A DNA stretch of 64,000 nt from Gemmatimonadota bacterium (GCA_029262115.1 JAJCZZ010000008.1:52247-116246), one strand, 5' to 3'; shown: positions 1 through 9,093, counted from the stretch's first letter. Translations and numbers: made by a program. The notes: a model not told the origin generated them from the letters alone.

Positions 1-227
1 TGGCCGGCCACGTAGAGGATCGATCCGACCCGAACCGCCGGGACATACGTCGCCACCGGCGCGACCGGGGTGGCCAGTTCGATGCCCAACTCGCGCAGGC
101 GGGCCTCGGGGCTGACCTGTCGATTCCAGAAAGCGGATCGGGCGGCCGTGAGCCTGCGTGGAAGCAGAAGCGCGGCGGCCGCCGCCGCGCTGCCGCCGAA
201 GAAACCGCGTCGTGTGGGGTCGTGCAA
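1..227 (-). CDS. Exported RidA/YjgF-family protein (5' part, cut by window edge)
   Basis: Only the first 75 or so codons lie in the window. The protein starts with a Tat-like leader (RRGFF followed by an alanine-rich stretch), then the conserved RidA opening: a SPEARLRELGIEL-like segment and then VRVGSILYVAGH. RidA proteins hydrolyse reactive enamines and imines, normally in the cytosol, so the leader is unusual. I chose the TTG at 227 because a GGAGG lies eight bases upstream at 236-240; an in-frame GTG at 236 is the alternative but would consume that site. It is divergent from the DoxX gene. The RidA assignment is good; export and substrate are inference. Confidence 0.75.
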   Translation of the reverse strand, partial: MHDPTRRGFFGGSAAAAAALLLPRRLTAARSAFWNRQVSPEARLRELGIELATPVAPVATYVPAVRVGSILYVAG

Positions 228-329
228 AGCGAGCACCTCCGAGAGTTGAGTCTGAACGGGCTCATTATCCCGGGGTCACGGGTACCTCCGCCAGAGCACG
301 CCTCTTCCGAACGCCCCAGTGACGACACG

Positions 330-767
330 ATGAACCCCACCTCGCCCGCGATCCGGGACCCGAGCGACGAGCCGCTCGCCCGTCGCGTCGGGCGCTGGGC
401 ATTGGCCCTCCTGTTCATCCTGGCCGGGATGAACCACTTCCTGAATCCGGACTTCTACGTCCGGATCATGCCGCCGTATCTGCCGTTTCACCGGGAGCTC
501 GTGTGGATCAGTGGCGTGTTCGAGATCCTTGCGGGCGCGGGTCTCCTGGTCGACCGGTGGCGCTCCGCCGCGGGGTGGGGGGTGATCCTGCTGTTGCTGG
601 CGGTCTTTCCCGCCAATCTCCATATGGCGCTCAACCCGGACGACTTCGATTTCCCGGCGTGGGCACTCTACCTGCGTCTCCCCTTGCAGGCGGTGTTCAT
701 TGCGTGGGCGTGGTGGGCATCACGAAGTTCGACCAACCCCCGTCATCTCCAGGAGAAGCACCCGTGA
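330..767 (+). CDS. DoxX-family integral membrane protein
   Basis: A 145-residue protein with about four hydrophobic segments (around residues 20-37, 55-72, 78-95 and 112-130 of the ATG start at 330). The FILAGMNHFLNP and PPYLPFHRELVWISG stretches are typical of DoxX/DoxD-like quinone-associated membrane proteins. An in-frame GTG at 222 would add 36 residues of no membrane character and run into the divergent RidA gene, so I prefer 330. Its stop overlaps the GTG of the following amidohydrolase by three bases, so the two are likely translated from one message. The precise role of DoxX proteins here is unknown. Confidence 0.8.
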   Translation: MNPTSPAIRDPSDEPLARRVGRWALALLFILAGMNHFLNPDFYVRIMPPYLPFHRELVWISGVFEILAGAGLLVDRWRSAAGWGVILLLLAVFPANLHMALNPDDFDFPAWALYLRLPLQAVFIAWAWWASRSSTNPRHLQEKHP

Positions 768-2497
768 ATCGGTTCCCCCTGTCCGCGCTCGTCGCGGTCG
801 CCGTACTCGTACTCTCCTCGTGTGTGACGGACGGGAGCGGCCCGGACGACCCTGCGGACATCGTGTTCATCGACGGCAAGGTGCTCACCGCGGACGATGC
901 GATTCCGGAGGCGGAGGCCGTTGCGGTTCGTGGCCAGCGTATTCTCGCGGTCGGCTCCACCGAGGAGATCCTCCGCCACGCCGGTCCCGATACGCGGGTG
1001 GTGGAGCTCGGTGACCGCGTCGTCGCGCCGGGCTTCATCGAGGGCCACGGACACTATATACGCCTCGGGGAGTCGAAGCTGATTCTCGATCTGAGCGCCA
1101 CTGAGACGTGGCGGGAGATGGTGGACATTGTGGCCGACGCCGTACTACAGGCGGAACCCGGCTCGTGGATCGAAGGGCACGGCTGGCACCAGGAGCGCTG
1201 GCGCGATGTGCCCCAGCCCGCGGTGGATGGTGTGCCGCTCCACACGAGCCTGTCTGCGGTGTCACCGAACAATCCTGTGTTCCTTACCCACGCGAGTGGG
1301 CACGCGGCGTTCGCGAACGCGCGCGCGATGGAGTTGGCGGGAATCGGTCGTAGCACCGCGGATCCGGAGGGTGGCACGATCGTTCGCGACGCGAGCGGCG
1401 CCGCGACGGGTCTGTTACGCGAGAATGCGGATGCGTTGGTGGGGAGTGTGCTGGCCGAGGCACGAGCGGGCCGGTCCGAAGCGGACCGGCAGACCCGCTT
1501 TCGCCTGGTGGTCCAGTTGGCCGGTCAGGAGGCGCTCTCGAAGGGCGTCACGACGTTCCATGACGCCGGCTCGGACTTCGCAACGATCGAGGGGCTGAGG
1601 GAGATGGCGGCGGCAGGCTATCTTCCGGTGCGCCTGTACGTCATGGTGAGGTTCGAGACCAACGACGCCATGCGGGAGCGGCTTCCCGACTATCGGATGG
1701 TCGGCTTCGGCGACAATCATCTGACCGTTCGGTCGATCAAACGTCAGATCGACGGCGCGCTCGGGTCGCACGGGGCGTGGATGCTCGATCCGTATGCGGA
1801 TATGAACACGACGGGGTTGGCCGTCGAGCCGCCGGCCGACATTGCCGAGACCGCTGCCATCGCGCTGCGGCACGACTTCCAGTTGAACACGCACGCGATC
1901 GGCGACCGAGCGAACCGTGAGGTCTTGAGCATCTACCGTCAGACGTTCGACCTGGCCAGCGAGCAGGATCCGGGCCGACTGCGCTGGCGGATCGAGCATG
2001 CGCAGCATGTCCACCCCGACGACGTGGAGCAGTTCGCGGACATGGGCATCATTGCTTCCATGCAGGGCGTCCACGCGACATCCGACGCGCCGTGGGTCTT
2101 CCGTCGCCTGGGGCCTCAGCGAGCGGAGAGCGGCGCCTACCTCTGGCGCACGTTTATGGACGCCGGGGTCCTGGTGACCAACGGAACGGACGTGCCGGTG
2201 GAGGACATCTCGCCGATGGCATCGTTCTACTCGTCCGTGGTTCGGAAGGACCGGGACGGGAACGACTTCTTCCCTGGTCAGCGGATGACCCGGGAAGAAG
2301 CCTTGAAGAGTTACACGATCAACAACGCGTATGCCGCGTTCGAAGAGAGCCTGAAGGGAAGCGTCACGCCGGGGAAGTTGGCCGATCTGGTCGTCCTCGA
2401 TCGCGACATCATGACCGTCGGAGATGACGACCTTCTCCAGACCCGGGTCGACATGACGCTCGTGGGCGGGGAAGTGCGCTTCGAGCGTCCGCGATGA
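764..2497 (+). CDS. Exported YtcJ-like amidohydrolase (lipoprotein)
   Basis: A 577-residue metal-dependent hydrolase of the amidohydrolase superfamily, YtcJ branch. Residues 1-20 form a lipoprotein signal with lipobox LSSC (Cys20). The first metal-binding motif is H95-G-H97 after PGFIEG; further hallmarks are NTHAIGDRAN, the RIEHAQHV segment and NGTDVPVEDISP near the C terminus. The family hydrolyses amide or cyclic-amide bonds, and the substrate cannot be told. Start GTG at 764 has AGGAG at 751-755 and overlaps the DoxX stop. It is followed by a RidA-like lipoprotein with an ATGA overlap, which suggests the two process the same nitrogenous compound outside the cytoplasm. Confidence 0.88.
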   Translation: MNRFPLSALVAVAVLVLSSCVTDGSGPDDPADIVFIDGKVLTADDAIPEAEAVAVRGQRILAVGSTEEILRHAGPDTRVVELGDRVVAPGFIEGHGHYIRLGESKLILDLSATETWREMVDIVADAVLQAEPGSWIEGHGWHQERWRDVPQPAVDGVPLHTSLSAVSPNNPVFLTHASGHAAFANARAMELAGIGRSTADPEGGTIVRDASGAATGLLRENADALVGSVLAEARAGRSEADRQTRFRLVVQLAGQEALSKGVTTFHDAGSDFATIEGLREMAAAGYLPVRLYVMVRFETNDAMRERLPDYRMVGFGDNHLTVRSIKRQIDGALGSHGAWMLDPYADMNTTGLAVEPPADIAETAAIALRHDFQLNTHAIGDRANREVLSIYRQTFDLASEQDPGRLRWRIEHAQHVHPDDVEQFADMGIIASMQGVHATSDAPWVFRRLGPQRAESGAYLWRTFMDAGVLVTNGTDVPVEDISPMASFYSSVVRKDRDGNDFFPGQRMTREEALKSYTINNAYAAFEESLKGSVTPGKLADLVVLDRDIMTVGDDDLLQTRVDMTLVGGEVRFERPR

Positions 2498-3060
2498 ATA
2501 CCCACACCACCGGAGAGATGATGTCCGCTGTCAGGACCCGAATGTTTCGCCGCGCCACGTTTTGCGTGCCCGCAGCCCTCGTCGCGCTGGGTACCGGGGG
2601 ATGTTCGATCGAGACGCGGACGGACAGCGCGGTGCTGTCCGATCGTACCACGCCGGTGGTGTCGTCTCGAAAGCGGATCGTGCAGCCGGAAGGGGTTGCC
2701 GCGCTCCCCGTCTTTTCGACGGCCGTTCGCTCCGGCAACCTACTGTTTCTGTCTGGTCAGATCGGTACCCGCCCCGGTGTTGATCCCCCGCAGTTGATCG
2801 CGGGGGGCATCGAGCCTGAGACCCGGCGGACGATCCAGAACATCAATGCGGTGCTGGCCTCCGAGGGACTCACGCTCCAGGACCTGGTGAAATGCACGGT
2901 CTTCCTTGCGGATATCGCGGACTACGCGGCCGTGAACGAAGTCTACCTGCGCTACTTCCCGAGCGACCCTCCCGCTCGTTCGGCCATGGCCGGGAGTGGG
3001 CTGGCGCTTGGCGCACTGGTCGAGATCGAGTGCATCGCCGCGTATCCGGAGGGGCGATAG
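2494..3060 (+). CDS. RidA/YjgF-family lipoprotein
   Basis: A 188-residue protein: a hydrophobic leader ending in lipobox TGGC (Cys37 counted from 2494), then a complete RidA domain with LLFLSGQIGTRPG, a TRRTIQNINAVLASEG segment and VEIECIAAYPEG at the C terminus. RidA acts as an enamine/imine deaminase. The ATG at 2494 overlaps the amidohydrolase stop (ATGA); ATGs at 2518 and 2521 are possible alternatives, but the GGAGAG before them is too close. With the protein at the left edge of the window, this makes two export-targeted RidA homologues flanking an exported amidohydrolase. Confidence 0.85.
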   Translation: MNTHTTGEMMSAVRTRMFRRATFCVPAALVALGTGGCSIETRTDSAVLSDRTTPVVSSRKRIVQPEGVAALPVFSTAVRSGNLLFLSGQIGTRPGVDPPQLIAGGIEPETRRTIQNINAVLASEGLTLQDLVKCTVFLADIADYAAVNEVYLRYFPSDPPARSAMAGSGLALGALVEIECIAAYPEGR

Positions 3061-3074
3061 GGTACTCTGCGAAG

Positions 3075-3108
3075 AGCGGGCCGCCCCCCTCACGAGGGGT
3101 GGCCCGCT
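3075..3108. terminator. Strong stem-loop between convergent genes
   Basis: An 8-bp perfect outer stem (AGCGGGCC at 3075-3082 with GGCCCGCT at 3101-3108) encloses an inner CCCCT/AGGGG stem with loop CACG. It lies 14 bases after the RidA stop and 74 bases before the stop of the convergent lipoprotein gene. There is no clear T-tract, so it may be a bidirectional stem of modest intrinsic strength. Confidence 0.65.
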
Positions 3109-3182
3109 ACGTTCGCGACATCCTTCCTGTGTTCGCTGGCTGATGTCCGTGTTCGGGCCTACCGCACCGTCGGCGTCGGTCC

Positions 3183-3764
3183 CTACTTCACCTGGATGTT
3201 ACCGGCGCTGACCGGCCACGTGCGGGCATTCCCGTCCGGCCAGATGGCAGCGTCGCAGTACTCCTGAGACGTGATGATGCCGCCGCCGCCCTCGAATCCG
3301 ACAAAGGTTGTGCGGTCCTCGGTGCCCTGACCCTCTCCATCGTCAAGGACTCTGAACCAGATGTCCTTGCCCACTTGGAAGATGTCTCCGCTCGCGTAGG
3401 GCTCACGGACGGACTTGTTCTTGGTGATGACGCCGCCGATCCAGGCCCGACCGTTCGCCTCATCGACGGCCACGCAGGTGACCGATCCATGGAACTCGAC
3501 GTGCTCCCCGAACAGCTCCAGTGTGTAGCGGAGTTGGCCGGTGACGTTGCCGTTGGGCAGGTCGTTGGCGGCGAATGAGAAGCCTCCCGGCATGGCGTCC
3601 CCACCGAGCGTGACGGTGTACTGACCACCACCGGAGGTTTGGGATAGGCCGGCCGCTTGAGAGAGCGTGACCTGCGGCTCGAGGGGAGTCTCGACAACGG
3701 TCGAGTCACAACCGGACGCGACGATGGCCATCAGGGTGAGGCATGCGGACGTTCGAGCATTCAT
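3183..3764 (-). CDS. Lipoprotein of unknown function
   Basis: A 193-residue protein with a lipoprotein signal (lipobox ASGC near residue 19) and a globular beta-rich domain carrying two late cysteines (one near VTCVAVDEANG and one in QEYCDAA). The middle part (FSFAANDLPNGNVTGQLRYTL) resembles small secreted proteins that monitor or bind a ligand, but I cannot name a family. Start ATG at 3764 is supported by a GAGGA about seven bases upstream. It is divergent from an AraC regulator, which may control it. Confidence 0.7.
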   Translation of the reverse strand: MNARTSACLTLMAIVASGCDSTVVETPLEPQVTLSQAAGLSQTSGGGQYTVTLGGDAMPGGFSFAANDLPNGNVTGQLRYTLELFGEHVEFHGSVTCVAVDEANGRAWIGGVITKNKSVREPYASGDIFQVGKDIWFRVLDDGEGQGTEDRTTFVGFEGGGGIITSQEYCDAAIWPDGNARTWPVSAGNIQVK

Positions 3765-3910
3765 GGGTGGGTCCTCTTCACATGGGGTAGAATGATGGAT
3801 GGGCCGACAAAGTGAGTGCCGTTCCCACCATGGTCTTGGACGTCGCTTCGTCGTTTGTACGAGACGTGCGACGGCGACATCGCGGGGCGGGTTGATCCCG
3901 GCACCTATCG

Positions 3911-3956
3911 GGGGGTGCAATCCCCCGCCACACGATCCGTAGGGTTGTCCCCTACG
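3911..3956 (+). promoter_or_regulatory. Two tandem short hairpins in the leader of the AraC gene
   Basis: Two hairpins lie just before the AraC start: GGGGG/CCCCC around a TGCAAT loop (3911-3926) and a perfect 7-bp CGTAGGG/CCCTACG around TTGTC (3938-3956). They end 16 bases before the ATG, so they could be an operator or a leader structure affecting translation. No motif match is claimed. Confidence 0.35.
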
Positions 3957-3972
3957 TCGGAGACGAGCCGTC

Positions 3973-4797
3973 ATGGCGCAGAAGGCAGAACCCATCTCCC
4001 TCGGTAGCCCTCGCTTCACCACCGTAGCGCTTCCGGGGATCGAGATCACTGACGTTTGGTTCCCGCCCAATTCGCTCATCCCCCATCACATCCATGCCCG
4101 ACCCGTGTTCGCGGTGGCCCTGGGGGGCGCGATCGATTCACGTATCGTAGGTCGTCGGCTCGAGTGCGAACGGGACTCGGTGTGGACGGAGCCCGCGGGA
4201 GAGGGGCACGAGAATCGGGTCGGTCCGGACGGTGCGCGTATCATGGTGGTTTTGCCCGATCAGAGCGCCGATCCCCAGGCGAGGTCGTGTGGACCACTGC
4301 TCGACGAGGTTCACCAGTTCAAGCATGGCGGCGTGCGGGACCTCGCGGAGCGGATGGCCATCGAGTTGCGTGAACCCGACGACGCGGGTCAGCTCGCCCT
4401 GCATGGGTTGGCCCTGGAGGGGCTGGCGTTAGGCCTTCGGACCGCCCCGATCGGGGGGAGGCTCGAAGGGGTCACGCCTTGGCTGCGCACGGCGCGGGAC
4501 CTCATCAACGACCGCTTCCGCGAGCGGATGAGCATTCACGACATCGCGGAGACGGTGGGCGTCGACGCCTCGACTCTGGCCCGCTCGTTCCGGACCCACT
4601 TCGGCGTACCGCTCGGCACCTATCAACGAAGCCTGCGGCTGCAGTGGGTTGCCCGACAACTCGTGGAGACGGACATCGATCTCAGCAAGGTGGCGCTTCG
4701 AGCCGGGTTCTACGACCAGGCGCACATGACCCGGCACTTCCGGAGGCGGTGGGGATTGCCACCAGGGGCGTACCGGAAGGCGCACAAAGTGCAGTAG
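3973..4797 (+). CDS. AraC-family transcriptional regulator
   Basis: A 274-residue regulator. The N-terminal half is a cupin-like sensor (PHHIHARPVFAVALGG, then EPAGEGHENRVG). The C-terminal hundred residues are the AraC double helix-turn-helix: an HDIAETVGVDASTLARSFR helix pair, then VALRAGFYDQAHMTRHFRR and GLPPGAYRKA. The ligand is unknown. It is divergent from a lipoprotein gene across a 208-base intergenic space that contains two hairpins, so that gene is the most likely target. Confidence 0.9.
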   Translation: MAQKAEPISLGSPRFTTVALPGIEITDVWFPPNSLIPHHIHARPVFAVALGGAIDSRIVGRRLECERDSVWTEPAGEGHENRVGPDGARIMVVLPDQSADPQARSCGPLLDEVHQFKHGGVRDLAERMAIELREPDDAGQLALHGLALEGLALGLRTAPIGGRLEGVTPWLRTARDLINDRFRERMSIHDIAETVGVDASTLARSFRTHFGVPLGTYQRSLRLQWVARQLVETDIDLSKVALRAGFYDQAHMTRHFRRRWGLPPGAYRKAHKVQ

Positions 4798-4820
4798 GGC
4801 GGCCAGGCTGTCGCCGGATC

Positions 4821-7478
4821 TCAGGTCGACCGGAACGACTCGCCCGGGTCGATCGTCGCCGCTTGGCGGGCCGGCCACCAACTGGCTACCCCAGCGACGA
4901 TCAGAGCGCCGGCGGACACTATGAAGAACAGATCGAGCGCGAAGCTCTCCGCTCCGAACAGCACTGCGGCCATGGCTCGTTGGGTCAGGAATGCTCCGAC
5001 GAGCGCCAACGGAATCGCGGTGGCCACCATCGCCAGACTCTCACGGACCACCTGCCTTATGACCTGGGCCGGGGCGGCTCCGAGGGCCATTCGGACTCCG
5101 ATTTCCCCGGAACGCCGAGAGACTCCGAACGCGAGGGTCGCGTAGATTCCCCCGGCGGCCAGCAGAGTTGCCACGCTCGCGAAGATGGTGAAGAGCGTGA
5201 GGGCGAACGTGCGGCGAGCGAGCGTCCGTGCCCTCCGGCTCGTCATCGTCGCGATGTCGTGAGTCGGTATCGTTGAATCGAGTCGGCCGAGCACGGCGCG
5301 GGCCGGTTCGATCAGCGCATCTGGATCACCAGCCGTGCGCGCGATGAGAGCCGCTTCCCGGAGCGGGGACTGTAGATGCGCTTGGTAGAGCTGCGGCTCC
5401 ATGTCCGCGTCCGCGTCGAGGTACTGTACGTCGGGCACGACCCCGATCACGGTCAACCAGTCGTCCTCGGACGGCTCGCGCCGAAATGTCACGCGCTGGC
5501 CCGCGCCGGGCCCGGTCGGAAAGAGACGGCGTGCGAGGCTTTCGGAGACGACGAGGAGGCCCGGACCATCCGGGTCCTCCGTCCCGTCGAACACCCGTCC
5601 CTCGATCGGGGCGAGCTGGAGCGCGGAGAAGAGCCCGGGTGTAGCGGTGAGCTGGAGAGAGCCGAATCCCTCGGTGTCGCCAGCGCGTACCTGCTGCTCG
5701 GACCGGAGCGTAGCAACGGAACCTCGCCCGCTGAACGGCAAGTCGCCTCCCGCCCCCACCACGCGTACACCGGGGAGCCCCTCCAACTCGATGACGTATC
5801 GATCGAGAAAGGCGTTGACCTCGGGACCGCTCGGATATCGTGCCGATGGGATCGAAATGCGGAACGTGAGCAAGCCGGTGGGATCGAAGCCGGCATCGCG
5901 CTCACGGAGAGTCTCGACCGTCCGGACGAGGAGCGCGGCCCCGAGCGTGAGCGTCAGGGCCAGGGCGACCTCCGTCACCACGAGTCCCCGGATGAGAGGC
6001 TGCGATCCCGCCCCAGCGCCCACTCCGCGCGCCGTGCGTTGGGCCGCGCCTCCCAGCCGTGAGGCGTGGAGGGCCGGCATGACGCCGAAGACGATCCCGG
6101 CGGCGAGGGTGACCGCCGCGGTAAAGGCCGTCACGATGGGATCAAGCGCGACCTCGTCCAGTCTGGGGATCTCCGGGGGTGCCATTGCCACGAGAGCGCG
6201 GACCCCGGCGCTTCCGATGACGAGTCCAGCCAGGCCTCCGAGGCCGGCTAGGACGAGCGACTCCAGGATCAGCTGTCGCGTCAGCCGGGAGCGCCCGGCG
6301 CCGAGGGCCACACGCACCCTCAGTTCCCGAAGGCGGGTGACCCCCCGAACGAGGCTGAGGTTGGCGACGTTCACCGAGGCGATGCCCAGAAGAACGACGA
6401 CCGCCCCGAAGATCAGCCAGAGAAGTCGATCGACTTCGCCGATGACCATGTCCTGCAGCGGCTCGATGGTCGTGGTCCAGCCCGAGCTCCGCCGATCGCC
6501 CGGTCGGTCCGCCACCACCTGCACGGCGCGCCCCACCTCCTCGGCCGCTCGGTCCTCCGTTACGTTGGGCCGCGTCTTCACGAAGACGTCCAGCCACCGC
6601 CCGATCCAACCCGACGTACCGAGCGTGAACGGGACGAACAGCGCGGCGCTGGAGCCTGACACGTGCCGGTACCGCCTGGGCAGAACTCCGATCACCTCGA
6701 ACGGGTCTCCTCCGACCTTGATGGTCGATCCCACCACGGTGGGGTCGGCGGTCAGGCGATTCGTCCAGAACTCGTGCGAGACGACGGTGACGAGCGCGTC
6801 GCCGCTCGCGATCTCGGACGCGGACATCAGCCGACCCAGCGCGGGTTGGACCCCGAACACGTCAAAGAACCCGGCCGTGATCATGCGCGCCCCGATCTGC
6901 GTGGGCTCGCCGCTCGGCGTCACGACGGTCACCGTGAAGGGGAACTCCGCTCCGACGGCCGAGAACGTGCCGGTCCGACCGGCCAGAACCTCCAGTTCGG
7001 CCACTCGGAACGAGAAGTCGCGCACGTCCCCTTCGTCCCGGTGTGTCCACGCACGGAAGATCCGATCGGCCTCCGGGTAGGGAAGCTCGGACAGGACCAC
7101 GCTGTGCAGGACCGAGAAAAGCGCGGAGTTGGCGCCGATCGCCACGGCGAGGGTGACCACCACGACGAGGGAGTGCATCGGGTGGCGTGGGATCTGCCTG
7201 ACCGCGTTGGCCAGATCCGATCCCCACCCGGAGTCACGGCCCCGGGTGCCCGTCCATCCGTCCCGGCCGCGCGCTCGTTCCCTTCGTCGTGCCGCCAGAT
7301 GTGGCAACGCGCGTATCACTTGAAGCCACAGCCAAATGGTCGCCCTCGTGCGGCCCCGGGCGGCGCGTTGAAAGTCCTCGTATTCGTGTTCGAGATCCGC
7401 CAGGACGGCGTCGGCCGACTCTCGGGAGCCGGACACGCTCCTGAGAAGGGCTCGTAGGAAATGCCGCGGGCTAGGCAT
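4821..7478 (-). CDS. ADOP-family (MacB-like, duplicated) ABC transporter permease
   Basis: An 885-residue permease. Residues 1-60 form the N-terminal 'permease prefix' helix region seen in acidobacterial duplicated orphan permeases. It then has two FtsX/MacB-type units: a transmembrane helix near 105-125, a periplasmic MacB core, a three-helix FtsX domain near 350-450 (WLIFGAVVVLLGIASVNVANL), a second core, and a final three-helix domain near 750-880. Such proteins usually lack a dedicated ATPase nearby, as here. The start overlaps the upstream PadR gene by eight bases, so the two form one transcript. The cargo is unknown, probably a small molecule or peptide. Confidence 0.92.
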   Translation of the reverse strand: MPSPRHFLRALLRSVSGSRESADAVLADLEHEYEDFQRAARGRTRATIWLWLQVIRALPHLAARRRERARGRDGWTGTRGRDSGWGSDLANAVRQIPRHPMHSLVVVVTLAVAIGANSALFSVLHSVVLSELPYPEADRIFRAWTHRDEGDVRDFSFRVAELEVLAGRTGTFSAVGAEFPFTVTVVTPSGEPTQIGARMITAGFFDVFGVQPALGRLMSASEIASGDALVTVVSHEFWTNRLTADPTVVGSTIKVGGDPFEVIGVLPRRYRHVSGSSAALFVPFTLGTSGWIGRWLDVFVKTRPNVTEDRAAEEVGRAVQVVADRPGDRRSSGWTTTIEPLQDMVIGEVDRLLWLIFGAVVVLLGIASVNVANLSLVRGVTRLRELRVRVALGAGRSRLTRQLILESLVLAGLGGLAGLVIGSAGVRALVAMAPPEIPRLDEVALDPIVTAFTAAVTLAAGIVFGVMPALHASRLGGAAQRTARGVGAGAGSQPLIRGLVVTEVALALTLTLGAALLVRTVETLRERDAGFDPTGLLTFRISIPSARYPSGPEVNAFLDRYVIELEGLPGVRVVGAGGDLPFSGRGSVATLRSEQQVRAGDTEGFGSLQLTATPGLFSALQLAPIEGRVFDGTEDPDGPGLLVVSESLARRLFPTGPGAGQRVTFRREPSEDDWLTVIGVVPDVQYLDADADMEPQLYQAHLQSPLREAALIARTAGDPDALIEPARAVLGRLDSTIPTHDIATMTSRRARTLARRTFALTLFTIFASVATLLAAGGIYATLAFGVSRRSGEIGVRMALGAAPAQVIRQVVRESLAMVATAIPLALVGAFLTQRAMAAVLFGAESFALDLFFIVSAGALIVAGVASWWPARQAATIDPGESFRST

Positions 7479-7818
7479 CGGACACCCCAGACCGGAGACC
7501 CCGAATGTCGACGGTCTTCCACATCCTGTCCCTGACGGTCCAGGTATGCCCGAGGGCCCGGGTTCCGGCTTCGGTCACGCGGAAGTAGCGGCGGGGCCTG
7601 CCTGGAGTGGAGCGAGGGCGCGTCCCCGATCCCGATTCGACCATACCCTTCTCCACGAGCCGCTCCAGCGTCGCGTGTACGGCCCCGATCGACACATCGG
7701 TGCCGGTCACCTCCGCAAGCTCACGACGTACGCTGGTCCCGTATCCGTCCCCGGCCTGCCTCGTGACCGACAGGAGAACGAGTTCTTCGAACGCTCCGAG
7801 AATTCCACTTCCACCCAT
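7471..7818 (-). CDS. PadR-family transcriptional regulator
   Basis: A 115-residue winged-helix repressor with the PadR signature: LGAFEELVLLSVTRQAGDGYG at the N terminus, SIGAVHATLERLVEKGMVES as recognition helix plus wing start, and a GRPRRYFRVTEAG wing. It overlaps the ADOP permease by eight bases, the standard arrangement in which PadR represses its own efflux gene. A short AT-rich inverted repeat directly upstream is the likely operator. Confidence 0.92.
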   Translation of the reverse strand: MGGSGILGAFEELVLLSVTRQAGDGYGTSVRRELAEVTGTDVSIGAVHATLERLVEKGMVESGSGTRPRSTPGRPRRYFRVTEAGTRALGHTWTVRDRMWKTVDIRGLRSGVSDA

Positions 7819-7857
7819 TCGCCATCCCCCCGAAGTCTCTGCCGCTGAATCTATTAA

Positions 7858-7872
7858 ATCTATATTGTAGAT
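7858..7872 (-). promoter_or_regulatory. Candidate PadR operator/promoter
   Basis: Perfect inverted repeat ATCTA-N5-TAGAT inside an AT-rich stretch (7846-7876) 40 bases upstream of the padR start. The surrounding sequence is GC-rich, so the AT island stands out and probably contains the -10 region. Autoregulation by PadR is an inference from family habit. Confidence 0.45.
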
Positions 7873-7974
7873 ATACGACTCCCGTCAAGGATCCTGTACC
7901 TCGACGCCGTGGCCGAGTAGGATTATCGGAGTCCATCGGGCTGCTTCCGGGTACTTTCGAGGAGCCGCTTCGGT

Positions 7975-9093
7975 GTGCCGTTGGATCGCGGGGTGGTGTT
8001 GGGAAGACTCTGGCAGGATGCTGCTTTGTTCACTCGCTGTCTCTTTTGCCACAAACCGTTCCCTGAGAACGGTCAACTGGCCTACATGAGCCGTGGCCAT
8101 CGGATCGCCTTCGATCCGGTCGAGGGACGGCTGTGGACGGTTTGCGACGGGTGCCATCGGTGGAACCTATGCCCGATGGAGTCCCGCGAGGCCGCGTTGT
8201 ACGAACTGGAGCGGGTGGTCCGGGATCACGCCAAGCCCATGGCGCACACCGCCAACATCCAGCTCTTCCAGGCGGGTACGCTCACGCTCATCCGTGTAGG
8301 CCGAGCCAGCCTCGTGGAGCAGGCCTGGTGGCGCTACGGCCGGGAGTTGAGGAAGCGTAAGGACTCCTTCGAGAGCCGTCGCTCGCGGGCGACGGCGTAC
8401 ACGTTTGGAGCGCTCGCCTTCCTGGGCGACATCGTCGGGTTCAACGACGGTGACGTGTCCATCGATTGGGAGGACACGCCCGTGGCGGACGTCCTCCGCT
8501 GGCGGCGGTTCGGCTATGCGGCCTGGCGCGGTCGAGAGACGTGTCCCTACTGCAACAGCACCCTGGTCGCGCTCCGCTACGACATGTCCTGGTGGGTCTA
8601 CCCATTGCGTGGTGCCGACGGACGACTGGGAGTCGGGATTCCGTGCCAGCGGTGCGATCCCTGGACGCCGGACAAGGTGTACGAGCTTCAAGGCGATGTC
8701 GCGGAGAATACCCTCCGCCGTGTTCTCGCCTACCAGAACATCACGGGTGCCAGCGAGCGGAAGATCACCGACGCGGCCCAGGCGATCGAGCACGCCGGGT
8801 CGGCGGGCGAATTCACGCTGACCGCGACGACGTCCCGAAGCTCCCTGTGGAAGATGGGTGCGACGAGCACGATCGCCCTGGAGATCGCGCTCAACGAGAG
8901 CGTCGAGCGCCGGATGCTCGACCTCGAGGTACGCGCCCTGGAATTCCTCTGGAAGAAAGAGGAGGAGCTGGCGCGCATCATCGATGCGGAGTTGACCCCC
9001 CGCCGCATACTCGAGGCCCACCTCCGACACCTGCCCATCAAGCTTCGGCCCCGGATCGCGGCCCTGTTACCCGGTGTGGAAGGGGTGCGGTAG
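7975..9093 (+). CDS. Zinc-ribbon-containing protein of unknown function
   Basis: A 372-residue soluble protein with four Cys-pair knuckles: C22-x2-C25 (RCLFCHKPF), C57-x2-C60 followed by C66, a CPYC near residue 187 and a CQRC near 219. Together these could form two four-cysteine zinc ribbons that flank a helical middle. The C-terminal third is strongly helical and charged (EFLWKKEEELARIIDAEL). I cannot assign a known family or reaction. Start GTG at 7975 is supported by GAGGAG at 7959-7964. It stands alone between the divergent padR and the DinB-like gene. Confidence 0.7.
   Translation: MPLDRGVVLGRLWQDAALFTRCLFCHKPFPENGQLAYMSRGHRIAFDPVEGRLWTVCDGCHRWNLCPMESREAALYELERVVRDHAKPMAHTANIQLFQAGTLTLIRVGRASLVEQAWWRYGRELRKRKDSFESRRSRATAYTFGALAFLGDIVGFNDGDVSIDWEDTPVADVLRWRRFGYAAWRGRETCPYCNSTLVALRYDMSWWVYPLRGADGRLGVGIPCQRCDPWTPDKVYELQGDVAENTLRRVLAYQNITGASERKITDAAQAIEHAGSAGEFTLTATTSRSSLWKMGATSTIALEIALNESVERRMLDLEVRALEFLWKKEEELARIIDAELTPRRILEAHLRHLPIKLRPRIAALLPGVEGVR

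Noticed and set aside
5401..7080. Plus-strand frame of over 500 codons opposite the ADOP permease
   Set aside because: Composition-driven shadow; Ser/Arg/Thr-rich product without recognisable domains.
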